Shown piece after piece: positions 54,680 to 61,446 of a stretch of 64,000 bases of DNA. The DNA lies in contig JAGZMM010000001.1 of NCBI GenBank assembly GCA_018364155.1, positions 682,001-746,000 of the forward strand, written 5' to 3'. The notes beneath the pieces were generated by a model that was not told the DNA's origin, did no database searches, and worked only from the letters and a program-made list of their open reading frames with translations. This stretch comes from Clostridiales bacterium. GTDB lineage: Bacteria > Bacillota > Clostridia > Oscillospirales > Acutalibacteraceae. Position 1 is the first letter of the stretch, and every line of letters starts with the position of its first letter. The translations under genes were made by a program, and so were the position numbers.

Positions 54680-55039
54680 TTACTGGTTGTTGGCAGCCTT
54701 CGCCTGCTCGGTCAGCGCGGTGAACGCCGCCGGGTCGGCAATGGCGATTTCAGAAAGCATCTTGCGGTTGAGGGTAACGCCGGCTTTCTTGAGCCCGTTC
54801 ATGAAGGTGGAATAGTTCATTCCGTTCATGCGGCAGGCGGCGGAAATGCGGGTGATCCACAGACGGCGGAAATCACGCTTTTTCTGCTTGCGGCCAATGT
54901 AGGCATACTGGCCGGACTTCATGACCGCCTGCTTGGCGGTGCGGAACAGCTTCGATTTGGCGCCATAGTAGCCCTTGGCAAGCTTTAATACTTTTTTTCT
55001 TCTTTTGCGCGTCATCATTGCGCCCTTTATACGTGCCAT
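54680..55039 (-). CDS. rplT: 50S ribosomal protein L20
   Basis: A 119-residue L20, with basic ARIKGAMMTRKRRKKVLKLAKGYYGAKSKL-type N-terminus (read in two parts, residues 2-31) and the conserved RDFRRLWITRISAACR. It binds 23S rRNA early in assembly and, in Bacillus, represses its own operon by binding the infC leader. 53 nt after rpmI; a GGAGG site is present. Confidence 0.97.
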   Translation of the reverse strand: MARIKGAMMTRKRRKKVLKLAKGYYGAKSKLFRTAKQAVMKSGQYAYIGRKQKKRDFRRLWITRISAACRMNGMNYSTFMNGLKKAGVTLNRKMLSEIAIADPAAFTALTEQAKAANNQ

Positions 55040-55092
55040 TTATAAGCAACCTCCATTATCGTAAATGTTATTGAGTAGGACCGCAGGAAATC

Positions 55093-55290
55093 TTATTTAT
55101 AAGGAATGAGTCTCTTCACGGCCTTGACATTGGTCACATCGGCCACGGCGGTCTTGCGAAGGTTGCGCTTGCGCTTGGTGTTCTTCTTGGTGAGAATATG
55201 GGATTTGTAGGCATGCGCCCGGATGACCTTACCGTTCTTGGAAAGCTTAAAACGCTTTTTCGCGCCGCTGTGCGTTTTGATTTTCGGCAT
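55093..55290 (-). CDS. rpmI: 50S ribosomal protein L35
   Basis: A 65-residue L35: MPKIKTHSGAKKRFKLSKNG is the family N-terminus, rich in Lys and Arg, and the protein ends VKRLIPYK. It is a structural protein of the large subunit. The AAGGAGG site lies just before the ATG. Second gene of infC-rpmI-rplT, 123 nt after infC. Confidence 0.97.
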   Translation of the reverse strand: MPKIKTHSGAKKRFKLSKNGKVIRAHAYKSHILTKKNTKRKRNLRKTAVADVTNVKAVKRLIPYK

Positions 55291-55413
55291 GGTATTTCCT
55301 CCTTTATTTTTGTGCGCAGGAATCCTGCGGCAATCGCCCCAGCCTCCCGCGGTCTAATTCGCCCGCCAGCACAAGCCCGCGGACCTTCCACTATGCCAAC
55401 GCATAGGAAAAAA

Positions 55414-55932
55414 CTACTTCTGGGGCTTCGCCGCAAGGAACATGATCATATGACGGCCTTCCAGCTTGGGCTGCTTTTCCACGTTCGCTTCCTCGCTGAG
55501 CGTTTCGGCAAACCGCTTCATGGTGTTAAGCCCGATTTCGGGATGGCCCATTTCCCTCCCGCGGAAGCGGATGGAAACCTTCACCTTGTTGCCTTCCTTC
55601 AAAAAGCGCTTGGCATGGCCGGCTTTTGTATTGAAGTCGTGCACGTCAATATTCAGCGAAAGACGGATTTCCTTGATCTCCACCACATGCTGGTTCTTTC
55701 TTGCTTCCTTCTCCCGCTTTGCCTGTTCAAAACGGTACTTTCCATAGTCCATAATGCGGCAGACCGGCGGCGTGGCCGTCGGGGCGATCTTCACCAGATC
55801 CAGATTCTTCTGAAGGGAGACCTCCAGCGCCTCTTTCGTCGACATGATACCCAGCTGGGCTCCGTCCGCGTCGATGACGCGCACCTCTCTGTCCCGGATA
55901 TCTTCGTTGATTTGCAGTTCCTTGCTGCTAAT
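55414..55932 (-). CDS. infC: Translation initiation factor IF-3
   Basis: A 172-residue IF-3, starting ISSKELQINEDIRDREVRVI, with the linker YRFEQAKREKEARKNQ and the C-terminal domain RFRGREMGHPEIGL. The only in-frame codon properly placed behind the GGAGG site (9 nt) is an ATT at 55932-55930, and no ATG, GTG or TTG occurs between it and the conserved domain. AUU starts are known for infC in E. coli and Geobacillus and allow IF-3 to repress its own translation. Upstream in-frame codons pass through the attenuator, so they are not coding. Confidence 0.95.
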   Translation of the reverse strand: MSSKELQINEDIRDREVRVIDADGAQLGIMSTKEALEVSLQKNLDLVKIAPTATPPVCRIMDYGKYRFEQAKREKEARKNQHVVEIKEIRLSLNIDVHDFNTKAGHAKRFLKEGNKVKVSIRFRGREMGHPEIGLNTMKRFAETLSEEANVEKQPKLEGRHMIMFLAAKPQK

Positions 55933-56127
55933 GGGTAAGCACCTCCAAAGCCTTATTTTGATTGGGTCTAAAAAGAAAAGCACGGATGGATAAAATCCCG
56001 TCCGCGCGTCTTCACACAACAAACCTCGGCACCCTTCGAGCACCTCGATTTCTTTCGTATGAACGCCTCCGCGGTCCCATGTGCCGGGAGGGTGAGAACG
56101 GACAAAATGCTGTTCTGCTTTGTTGTC
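55933..56127 (-). promoter_or_regulatory. infC leader (L20-leader type) with attenuator
   Basis: A leader of about 195 nt lies between the promoter and infC. It ends in a terminator-like stem, GCGCGGACGG pairing with CCATCCGTGC (56007-55980, one mismatch and one G-U), followed by TTTTCTTTTT at 55979-55970, upstream of the infC ribosome site. The upstream part has further pairing potential. Bacillus L20 leaders have the same position and attenuator. Confidence 0.75.
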
Positions 56128-56133
56128 TTATTT

Positions 56134-56162
56134 ATCCTACCATCTTTCCCCGCAGCTGTCAA
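56134..56162 (-). promoter_or_regulatory. Promoter of infC-rpmI-rplT
   Basis: On the minus strand TTGACA (56162-56157) and TAGGAT (56139-56134) with 17-nt spacing. Confidence 0.85.
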
Positions 56163-56216
56163 GGCTTTTTTCTCGCCGAATCGCGCTTCTAAACGCCGTT
56201 TTGCGCACATACTTTA

Positions 56217-56245
56217 TTGACGGGGATTTTCCTTTGTACTATACT
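56217..56245 (+). promoter_or_regulatory. Promoter of the Wzz/BY-kinase-like gene
   Basis: TTGACG and TATACT with 17-nt spacing; leader of about 110 nt to the ATG at 56363. Confidence 0.8.
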
Positions 56246-56362
56246 AAATGCGGATACATTTGACGGTTTCTATTTTGCCGTGTTACTCCTTTTCCTTGCG
56301 TCAATAGGATATGCGGTCTTTTTCAAATATACCACATTTTTTCGATTTAACTAGGGGGCGCC

Positions 56363-57703
56363 ATGAAAAAGTTTTTCAGCAGTGGAATTTTCAGCTTCGC
56401 AAGCTACGCTTCCCAGGTACGCAGACGTTCGATTTTTGCCATTCTCGCCATGTTCGTGGGATTCGCGGTGATGGCGTTTCTCTCTTATGCCGTGCTGGAT
56501 AAAAACGTCACGGTCTCCTCCTCCATCATGCTGGTCAATAACCTTCCCACCGACGGAAGCGTTGCCGCCGAAGCCCAGAAGGCAGAACTCACCGAAGAGA
56601 TCGCCAAGGATTCGGTGGCCATCGTCAGCAGTCTCGACGTGGTGGACCGGGCTATGACCGAAGCAAAAATCTTTATGGACACTGCCTCTTTTGCCAAAGG
56701 AGTGACGGTCAAGCGCATTGACGATTCCAATGCTTTAAAGATCACCATTACTTATTCAGACGGCGTGAAGGCCGCCAACATGGCAAACCAGCTGGCCACC
56801 ATCGGCAGCGACGAGATTCAGCGCCGCTTTACCTCCCCGCCGGTTTCCGCCACCGTGCTCGACCGGGCCTCGGCCCCTTCCACCACCACCGCTTTGGTCA
56901 AAGCCGTCACCAAAGGCTTTGCCGGGGCGATTTTAGGAATGCTCTTCTATCTGGGCTTCCTTTTCTATTTTCAAATAAAGGACAACTTCATCCGGGATTA
57001 TAAAAAATACTGCGCTTCCAGGAACACCGTGCTACTAGGCGTTCTTCCCTCTACGGAAAAGCCGCTGGACAAGCGTCCAGGAGAAGGGATGCCGGAATCG
57101 GTGCGGATTTTGCGTGCCGCGGTCAAGCACGCCGCCGGCAGCGACGCCAAGTGCCTTCTCATCTGCTCCACCGGTCCGAAAGAGGGCCGCTCCATGATTG
57201 CATCTGGTCTTGCCCTGGCTTTCGCGGAAACCCAGGACCGTGTGCTGCTCATCGACGCGGATATGCGTTCGGCCCACATCCGTTCCCGCCTGCGGGTGGA
57301 TTCGGTCAACGGGCTTTCCGATGTGCTTACCGCCCGGGTGAGCATCGACAAGGCCATTGCCAAGGTAAACAACCATCTGGACGTGATCTGTTCCACCTCC
57401 TCCTTTGTGGAAAACCCATCCGCCCTACTGGAATCCACCGCTATGTATGCCCTGCTGGACTCCTTACGGCCCAAATACGACCGGATCTTGGTGGACGCGC
57501 CCAATGCCAACAACTTTGCCGACGCCTGCGCGGTGAGTGCCGCCTGCGACGCCTGTGTGCTGGTGGCCCGGTATGAAAAGACCCGGATTGACGCGGCGGA
57601 CGACGCCATTCTCAAGCTGCAAAACAGCGGCGGGAAGCTTCTCGGCCTCATTGCCAACGATGTGCCCCAAGCCTACCGCAAAAAGCAGACTTTGGAGCAG
57701 TAA
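56363..57703 (+). CDS. Wzz-type chain-length domain fused to BY-kinase-like ATPase
   Basis: A 446-residue protein. Residues 1-205 form a Wzz-like unit with two membrane helices (about 24-47 and 183-205) around an external domain. Residues 225-446 are a Mrp/BY-kinase-like ATPase. Its P-loop reads CSTGPKEGRSM, with Arg276 in place of the usual Lys; Walker A' is LLIDADMR and Walker B ILVDAPN. The C-terminus has no tyrosine cluster, the normal autophosphorylation site. Firmicutes usually split these parts into two proteins. No polysaccharide cluster surrounds it. Role: perhaps regulation of surface polymer export; kinase activity doubtful. Confidence 0.82.
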   Translation: MKKFFSSGIFSFASYASQVRRRSIFAILAMFVGFAVMAFLSYAVLDKNVTVSSSIMLVNNLPTDGSVAAEAQKAELTEEIAKDSVAIVSSLDVVDRAMTEAKIFMDTASFAKGVTVKRIDDSNALKITITYSDGVKAANMANQLATIGSDEIQRRFTSPPVSATVLDRASAPSTTTALVKAVTKGFAGAILGMLFYLGFLFYFQIKDNFIRDYKKYCASRNTVLLGVLPSTEKPLDKRPGEGMPESVRILRAAVKHAAGSDAKCLLICSTGPKEGRSMIASGLALAFAETQDRVLLIDADMRSAHIRSRLRVDSVNGLSDVLTARVSIDKAIAKVNNHLDVICSTSSFVENPSALLESTAMYALLDSLRPKYDRILVDAPNANNFADACAVSAACDACVLVARYEKTRIDAADDAILKLQNSGGKLLGLIANDVPQAYRKKQTLEQ

Positions 57704-57736
57704 AGCAGCCACTTTGCCTTTTCTGCCTCGTCCAAG

Positions 57737-57786
57737 TAATAAGAAAAAAGCCATGCTGCATATGCGGCATGGCTTTTTTCTTATTA
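57737..57786. terminator. Bidirectional terminator between convergent genes
   Basis: A perfect 20-bp inverted repeat (57737-57756 and 57767-57786) with core AAAAAAGCCATGC and a 10-nt loop, U-rich in both directions. Confidence 0.92.
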
Positions 57787-57805
57787 CAGCATCTGTCCCT
57801 ATACT

Positions 57806-59152
57806 TTAATCGCAGCGGGAGCCCTTGAAGCCTTTGAAGCGGATGGAGAGTACCCCGTCCGCCACCTGCACCCGTCCAGGTTCCTGCCTTACATAGGGTG
57901 CAGGGCCTTCCATAGAACCGCAGCGAAACACCGAGAGCAAAAAACCGATGAGCACCATATGAAGAACCAACCCCGTCCCTCCATAGGACAAAAGGGGCAA
58001 AGGCAGAGTGGAAAGCTCCAGGAAGCCCAGGTTGGCCGCCAGATAGAACAGGGTTTCGATGAGAAGGGTGGAAAGAATGGCCGTGCTCGTCATTCTAGCC
58101 AAAAGCCCCGTCTGGCGAAGGCTGCTCAAAACGGCATAGCCGAAGAAGACGGCAAACAGGCCCACCACCAGAAAAAACGGAATCCAACCAAACTTGACAA
58201 TCAAAAAGGTGAGCATATAGCTGGTATCCAGCTCCGGGAGCCTGCCGAGGCTGTCCGCCGTGGTCCCTGGGCCGACCAGAGCCGCCCCGCTTATGAGCTG
58301 ACGAGTCACGGTGGTAAGATACCCAAACCCCTCTTCGCTGGAAAAGGCGGTCATCAGCCGTCCCCAGTATCCCCATGCAAATACCGCGCAACCTCCCGCA
58401 ACCGGTAGGTATAAAAGCGGCAGGGCCCACCGTTTTTTCACCCGAAACTGCCCTTTGCCTACCATCACAGTCAAAAGAAGCAGACACACAATCAAAATCA
58501 GGACTCCTAAGCGCATGCTGAAAGCCCGCATACAGGCAAGCACACCGAGCGCCATCAAGCCGTAGCTTGCCAGCAGTCCTCCATAGCCCTTTTGGCGGAA
58601 GTGAAACGCTACACCCGAAAACACCGCCGGAAACAGTAGAAATAGCAATGTCCCCCGCTGACCTGCGCCATTTACGACGGGCAGGCATGCAAAGTGAACA
58701 AATGCCACCGCCAAGAAAATCCAGTAAATTACAAGTGGCGCTCGAGCCAGCACCGTATAATCGGCAAAATAAGCTCCTACCATTCCCATCACGCCCAATG
58801 ACGCCGCAATCAGTGTGACCGTGAGCTGGCCGGAGGGATCCCCCTGCCCGAATAACGCTCCCTGCAGCCCGATCCCTACCAAAAGGAGGGCCGCCGTCAG
58901 AACAAAAAGCCCCCATTGGGGCTTGGGACGATGGGTCAGATCCATCTGCATTCCTACGGTGACCGGGTCCCCCATCTGCTCGACCGCCTTCTTTTCCGCT
59001 TGTGCCTCCTCGAATCCCTGCCAGCAATAGGCCTGCTTCTGGTCGCACATATGGTCCATCAGCTCCCGGGCAACGCCGGCCCGAGCTCGTTTAAACCGGA
59101 TCTGTTCACACACAGTTTTCACAAACGCTTCCATCCTAGCAGTATGCGGCAT
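57806..59152 (-). CDS. SEDS-family (FtsW/RodA/SpoVE-like) membrane protein with N-terminal permease-prefix domain
   Basis: A 448-residue protein. Residues 1-75 are a small helical cytoplasmic domain (EQIRFKRARAGVARELMDH, AVEQMGDPVTVG) of the kind found before permeases controlled by PadR regulators. About ten membrane helices follow. SEDS features are a loop GRLPELDTSYMLTF (about 303-316) and a terminal LLSYGGTGLVLHM. In FtsW and RodA the loop reads PEAHTDF, with the Asp needed for glycan polymerisation; here that position is Ser311, with Asp309 two residues before. Start ATG 59152 behind GGGAGG; overlaps padR by 17 nt. Confidence 0.8.
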   Translation of the reverse strand: MPHTARMEAFVKTVCEQIRFKRARAGVARELMDHMCDQKQAYCWQGFEEAQAEKKAVEQMGDPVTVGMQMDLTHRPKPQWGLFVLTAALLLVGIGLQGALFGQGDPSGQLTVTLIAASLGVMGMVGAYFADYTVLARAPLVIYWIFLAVAFVHFACLPVVNGAGQRGTLLFLLFPAVFSGVAFHFRQKGYGGLLASYGLMALGVLACMRAFSMRLGVLILIVCLLLLTVMVGKGQFRVKKRWALPLLYLPVAGGCAVFAWGYWGRLMTAFSSEEGFGYLTTVTRQLISGAALVGPGTTADSLGRLPELDTSYMLTFLIVKFGWIPFFLVVGLFAVFFGYAVLSSLRQTGLLARMTSTAILSTLLIETLFYLAANLGFLELSTLPLPLLSYGGTGLVLHMVLIGFLLSVFRCGSMEGPAPYVRQEPGRVQVADGVLSIRFKGFKGSRCD

Positions 59153-59486
59153 GGATCGTCCCTCCCTTCAAAACCCGGTTGACTGCAGCGGTATACTCTT
59201 CCCATTCCCGCTTTTTCTCTTGGAGTTTCCCCTTACCCTTGGGCGTAATCCGGTAATACTTGCGCGTCCGTGCTCCTCGAGCCGCGCCCTCATAAGAGGT
59301 CAAAAGCCCCTGCTCCTCCATTTGGTGCAACAGCGGATAAAGCGTCCCCGCCTTGAGTGAAAAGGTGTGGTCCGACCGTTTTTCCAGTTCCTCAATCATC
59401 TGGTAGCCGTACCGGTCCTCTTCCTCCAGCAGCCCCAGCAGCAGCATGGACGTGCTGCCCGCCTGCAGACTCTTGTCAATGGCCAT
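59136..59486 (-). CDS. PadR-family transcriptional regulator
   Basis: A 116-residue PadR: winged helix LLLGLLEEEDRYGYQMIEEL (about residues 15-34), the LKAGTLYPLLHQMEEQGLL wing and RKYYRITPKGKGKLQEKKREW, with a short C-terminal helix. PadR proteins repress small operons and respond to cell-wall antibiotics or phenolic compounds. AAGGAGG lies 6 nt before the ATG. The promoter contains two 16-bp direct repeats that are probable operators. The SEDS-like gene starts inside its last codons. Confidence 0.93.
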   Translation of the reverse strand: MAIDKSLQAGSTSMLLLGLLEEEDRYGYQMIEELEKRSDHTFSLKAGTLYPLLHQMEEQGLLTSYEGAARGARTRKYYRITPKGKGKLQEKKREWEEYTAAVNRVLKGGTIHAAYC

Positions 59487-59502
59487 TGGTTTCCCTCCTT
59501 GT

Positions 59503-59547
59503 TATATCGATCATCTATATAATATATCGGTCATCTATCTATGTCAA
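59503..59547 (-). promoter_or_regulatory. padR promoter with two direct-repeat operators
   Basis: On the minus strand TTGACA (59547-59542) and TATTAT (59524-59519) have 17-nt spacing. TATATCGATCATCTAT (59503-59518) and TATATCGGTCATCTAT (59523-59538) differ at one base and are exactly 20 bp apart. One fills the spacer and touches the -10; the other covers the start point. Confidence 0.78.
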
Positions 59548-59654
59548 GAGAAAATTCTCGACCTTTTTCGCACAGTCAATGGGTTATGCCGCCGATTTGG
59601 ACGCACATTCTTGCCGGTACCAGGCTTGCGGCAAATCCCAGACCCATGCAAAAA

Positions 59655-59686
59655 GGCCCCTGTTTTGGAATTCCAAAACAGGGGCC
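59655..59686 (-). terminator. Terminator of secG
   Basis: A perfect 32-nt palindrome with arms GGCCCCTGTTTTGGAA and complement; the minus strand continues into TTTTT. Confidence 0.9.
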
Positions 59687-59715
59687 AGACTGCCTTTATC
59701 AAACGGAGCTGCTTC

Positions 59716-59967
59716 TTACGCCATCAGTGCGACCACAATGTTCATCACGACGGTCATTACAAAGAAGACGATGGCGATAAACTTGGTGGAACGGGACAAG
59801 AAAGCATCCACCGTGCGTGCCTTATTCTTCGCCAGAAACGAATCCGCGCCGCCCTGGATGACGCCGCTCAAACCAGCCTGACGGCCTTCCTGGAGCAGAA
59901 CCACCGCAATAATACCAAGAGCGAACAACAAAAGAATCACACCAAATACAATCTCTAAAACACCCAT
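59716..59967 (-). CDS. secG: Preprotein translocase subunit SecG
   Basis: An 83-residue protein with two membrane helices: EIVFGVILLLFALGIIAVVLLQEG (about 4-27) and KFIAIVFFVMTVVMNIVVALM (about 60-80), joined by the conserved loop GLSGVIQGGADSF. It assists SecYE during protein export. ATG 59967 has GGAGGTG 9 nt upstream; an in-frame GTG four codons earlier is part of that site. A weak TTGCAT/TAAGAT promoter lies about 60 nt upstream. Confidence 0.93.
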   Translation of the reverse strand: MGVLEIVFGVILLLFALGIIAVVLLQEGRQAGLSGVIQGGADSFLAKNKARTVDAFLSRSTKFIAIVFFVMTVVMNIVVALMA

Positions 59968-60075
59968 TCTAATGAGCACCTCCGTAAATAGTTACACGAT
60001 TATGCTTGATTATCTTAGCATACCGCCCACCAAAATGCAAGGATTTTTTCGCATTTGTGTGAAAAACACCAGCCG

Positions 60076-60104
60076 TTGACAGCCGCTTGCCTCGTCCGTA
60101 TACT
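60076..60104 (+). promoter_or_regulatory. Promoter of tcdA
   Basis: TTGACA and TATACT with 17-nt spacing, 40 nt before the ATG. Confidence 0.85.
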
Positions 60105-60143
60105 GAGAACAAAAAAGATACGGTTCGGAAAGGAAGGAACACC

Positions 60144-60893
60144 ATGACGGAGGAATTTGCGAGGACCACGCTTTTGCTGGGAGAGGAAGGGGTCGCGCGG
60201 TTACAAGGCGCCCATGTAATCGTGTTCGGCATCGGCGGCGTAGGCGGCTTTGCGGCAGAGGCGCTGGCTCGGGCGGGTATCGGAGCGCTCACCTTGGTGG
60301 ACGCGGACACGGTGGCTCCCTCCAATCTCAACCGGCAAATCATCGCCCTGAGAAGCACCCTGGGCCGGTCCAAGGCGGAGGTGATGGGCGAACGGGTGCT
60401 GGACATCAACCCTTCCTGCCGAGTGATTGTCCGCCAGGTCTTCTGCACGCCGGAAAACTCCGAGGAACTGCTGGCCGGGAACCCCGACTACATCGTTGAC
60501 GCCATTGACACCGTCTCCTCTAAGCTGGACTTGGTACAAAAAGCCAACGCGCTGGGTATCCCCATCATCAGCTGCATGGGTGCCGGCAACAAGCTGGATC
60601 CCACCCGCTTTGAAGTGGCCGACCTTTTTGAAACCTCCGTGTGTCCCTTATGCCGGGTCATGCGCCGGGAGCTTCCAAAACGCGGCATCTCTTCTTTAAA
60701 GGTGGTTTATTCCAAAGAGCCGCCCATCCGTCCCAAGGCTGCTTCGCCGCAGGAATCCTCCTCCCTACTTCACAAGCGGCAAACACCCGGAAGCGTCTCC
60801 TTTGTACCTTCCGTCGCCGGGTTGATTCTGGCGGGCGAAGTGGTCAAGGACTTGGCGAACATGCAAAGCGGCTCCACTTCATCGGACAACTAA
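60144..60893 (+). CDS. tcdA: tRNA threonylcarbamoyladenosine dehydratase TcdA
   Basis: A 249-residue E1-like ATPase (ThiF/MoeB fold) of the TcdA/CsdL type, which cyclises t6A37 to ct6A in tRNA. The nucleotide motif is VIVFGIGGVGGFAAEALARAG; LVDADTVAPSNLNRQ and KLDPTRFEVADLFETSVCPLCR follow, with the Cys pair, and SVSFVPSVAGLILAGEVVKDL is the C-terminal block. ATG 60144 with AAGGAAGGAA just upstream. Single-gene unit. Confidence 0.9.
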   Translation: MTEEFARTTLLLGEEGVARLQGAHVIVFGIGGVGGFAAEALARAGIGALTLVDADTVAPSNLNRQIIALRSTLGRSKAEVMGERVLDINPSCRVIVRQVFCTPENSEELLAGNPDYIVDAIDTVSSKLDLVQKANALGIPIISCMGAGNKLDPTRFEVADLFETSVCPLCRVMRRELPKRGISSLKVVYSKEPPIRPKAASPQESSSLLHKRQTPGSVSFVPSVAGLILAGEVVKDLANMQSGSTSSDN

Positions 60894-61036
60894 ATCTCCA
60901 TATCCCTAGAGCGATTTGTCTATACAAAATTCGCTAAACAATGTTAAAAATTTAATTTTCCCTAATTTCATGTTGTATTTTGATTTTTAATTGCAATTTT
61001 TTGCGATATTATTGCTATTTCTCCAAGTGATATGTG
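60894..61036. other. AT-rich intergenic stretch
   Basis: Conspicuously richer in A and T than the rest of the window. No gene, terminator or clear repeat was recognised up to the promoter at 61037. Confidence 0.6.
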
Positions 61037-61065
61037 TTGAATTCATGAGACAAATATGATATAGT
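61037..61065 (+). promoter_or_regulatory. Promoter of the small XRE regulator
   Basis: TTGAAT and TATAGT with 17-nt spacing; 42 nt to the ATG at 61107. Confidence 0.65.
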
Positions 61066-61106
61066 AATGGTAGCGAGTTGTACACACTACTTTGGAGGTG
61101 GCCGGC

Positions 61107-61322
61107 ATGCGAAAAACATTACGAGAACTTCGGAAAGCTCTGGGCTACACCCAATGCCAAGTCGCGGACAGCCTGAACGTAGACCAGACAACGGTTTCCA
61201 AATGGGAAAACGGGGAGTCCTTTCCTAGGGTGGAAAAGCTGTTGCAAATTGCTGCACTCTACGACGTTTCCCTGGACATGATTGATCTTTCGAAAGATCG
61301 TCCGATTCTTCGCAGAGTCTAG
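61107..61322 (+). CDS. XRE-family HTH regulator (single domain)
   Basis: A 71-residue protein that is one Cro/CI helix-turn-helix: LRELRKALGYTQCQVADSLNVDQTTVSKWENG, then FPRVEKLLQIAALYDVSLDMI. No sensor or oligomerisation extension. ATG 61107 is preceded by GGAGG; the frame begins five codons earlier without a better site. It is flanked by an AT-rich stretch and a terminator, and stands alone, so its target is unknown. Confidence 0.87.
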   Translation: MRKTLRELRKALGYTQCQVADSLNVDQTTVSKWENGESFPRVEKLLQIAALYDVSLDMIDLSKDRPILRRV

Positions 61323-61404
61323 ATCTTGGAGTTCACATGCGTATAGGTGTCCGCACGGATTCTCACCACACGTCGCGGACGATTTACTTGGATAACAGGG
61401 AGAA

Positions 61405-61446
61405 AAACAAAAAGAACGCAAGCAAAAGCTTGCGTTCTTTTTGTTT
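61405..61446. terminator. Bidirectional terminator between the XRE gene and nadE
   Basis: A perfect 19-bp inverted repeat (core AAAAAGAACGCAAGC) with an AAAA loop. The nadE stop at 61445 lies within its outer arm. Confidence 0.9.
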
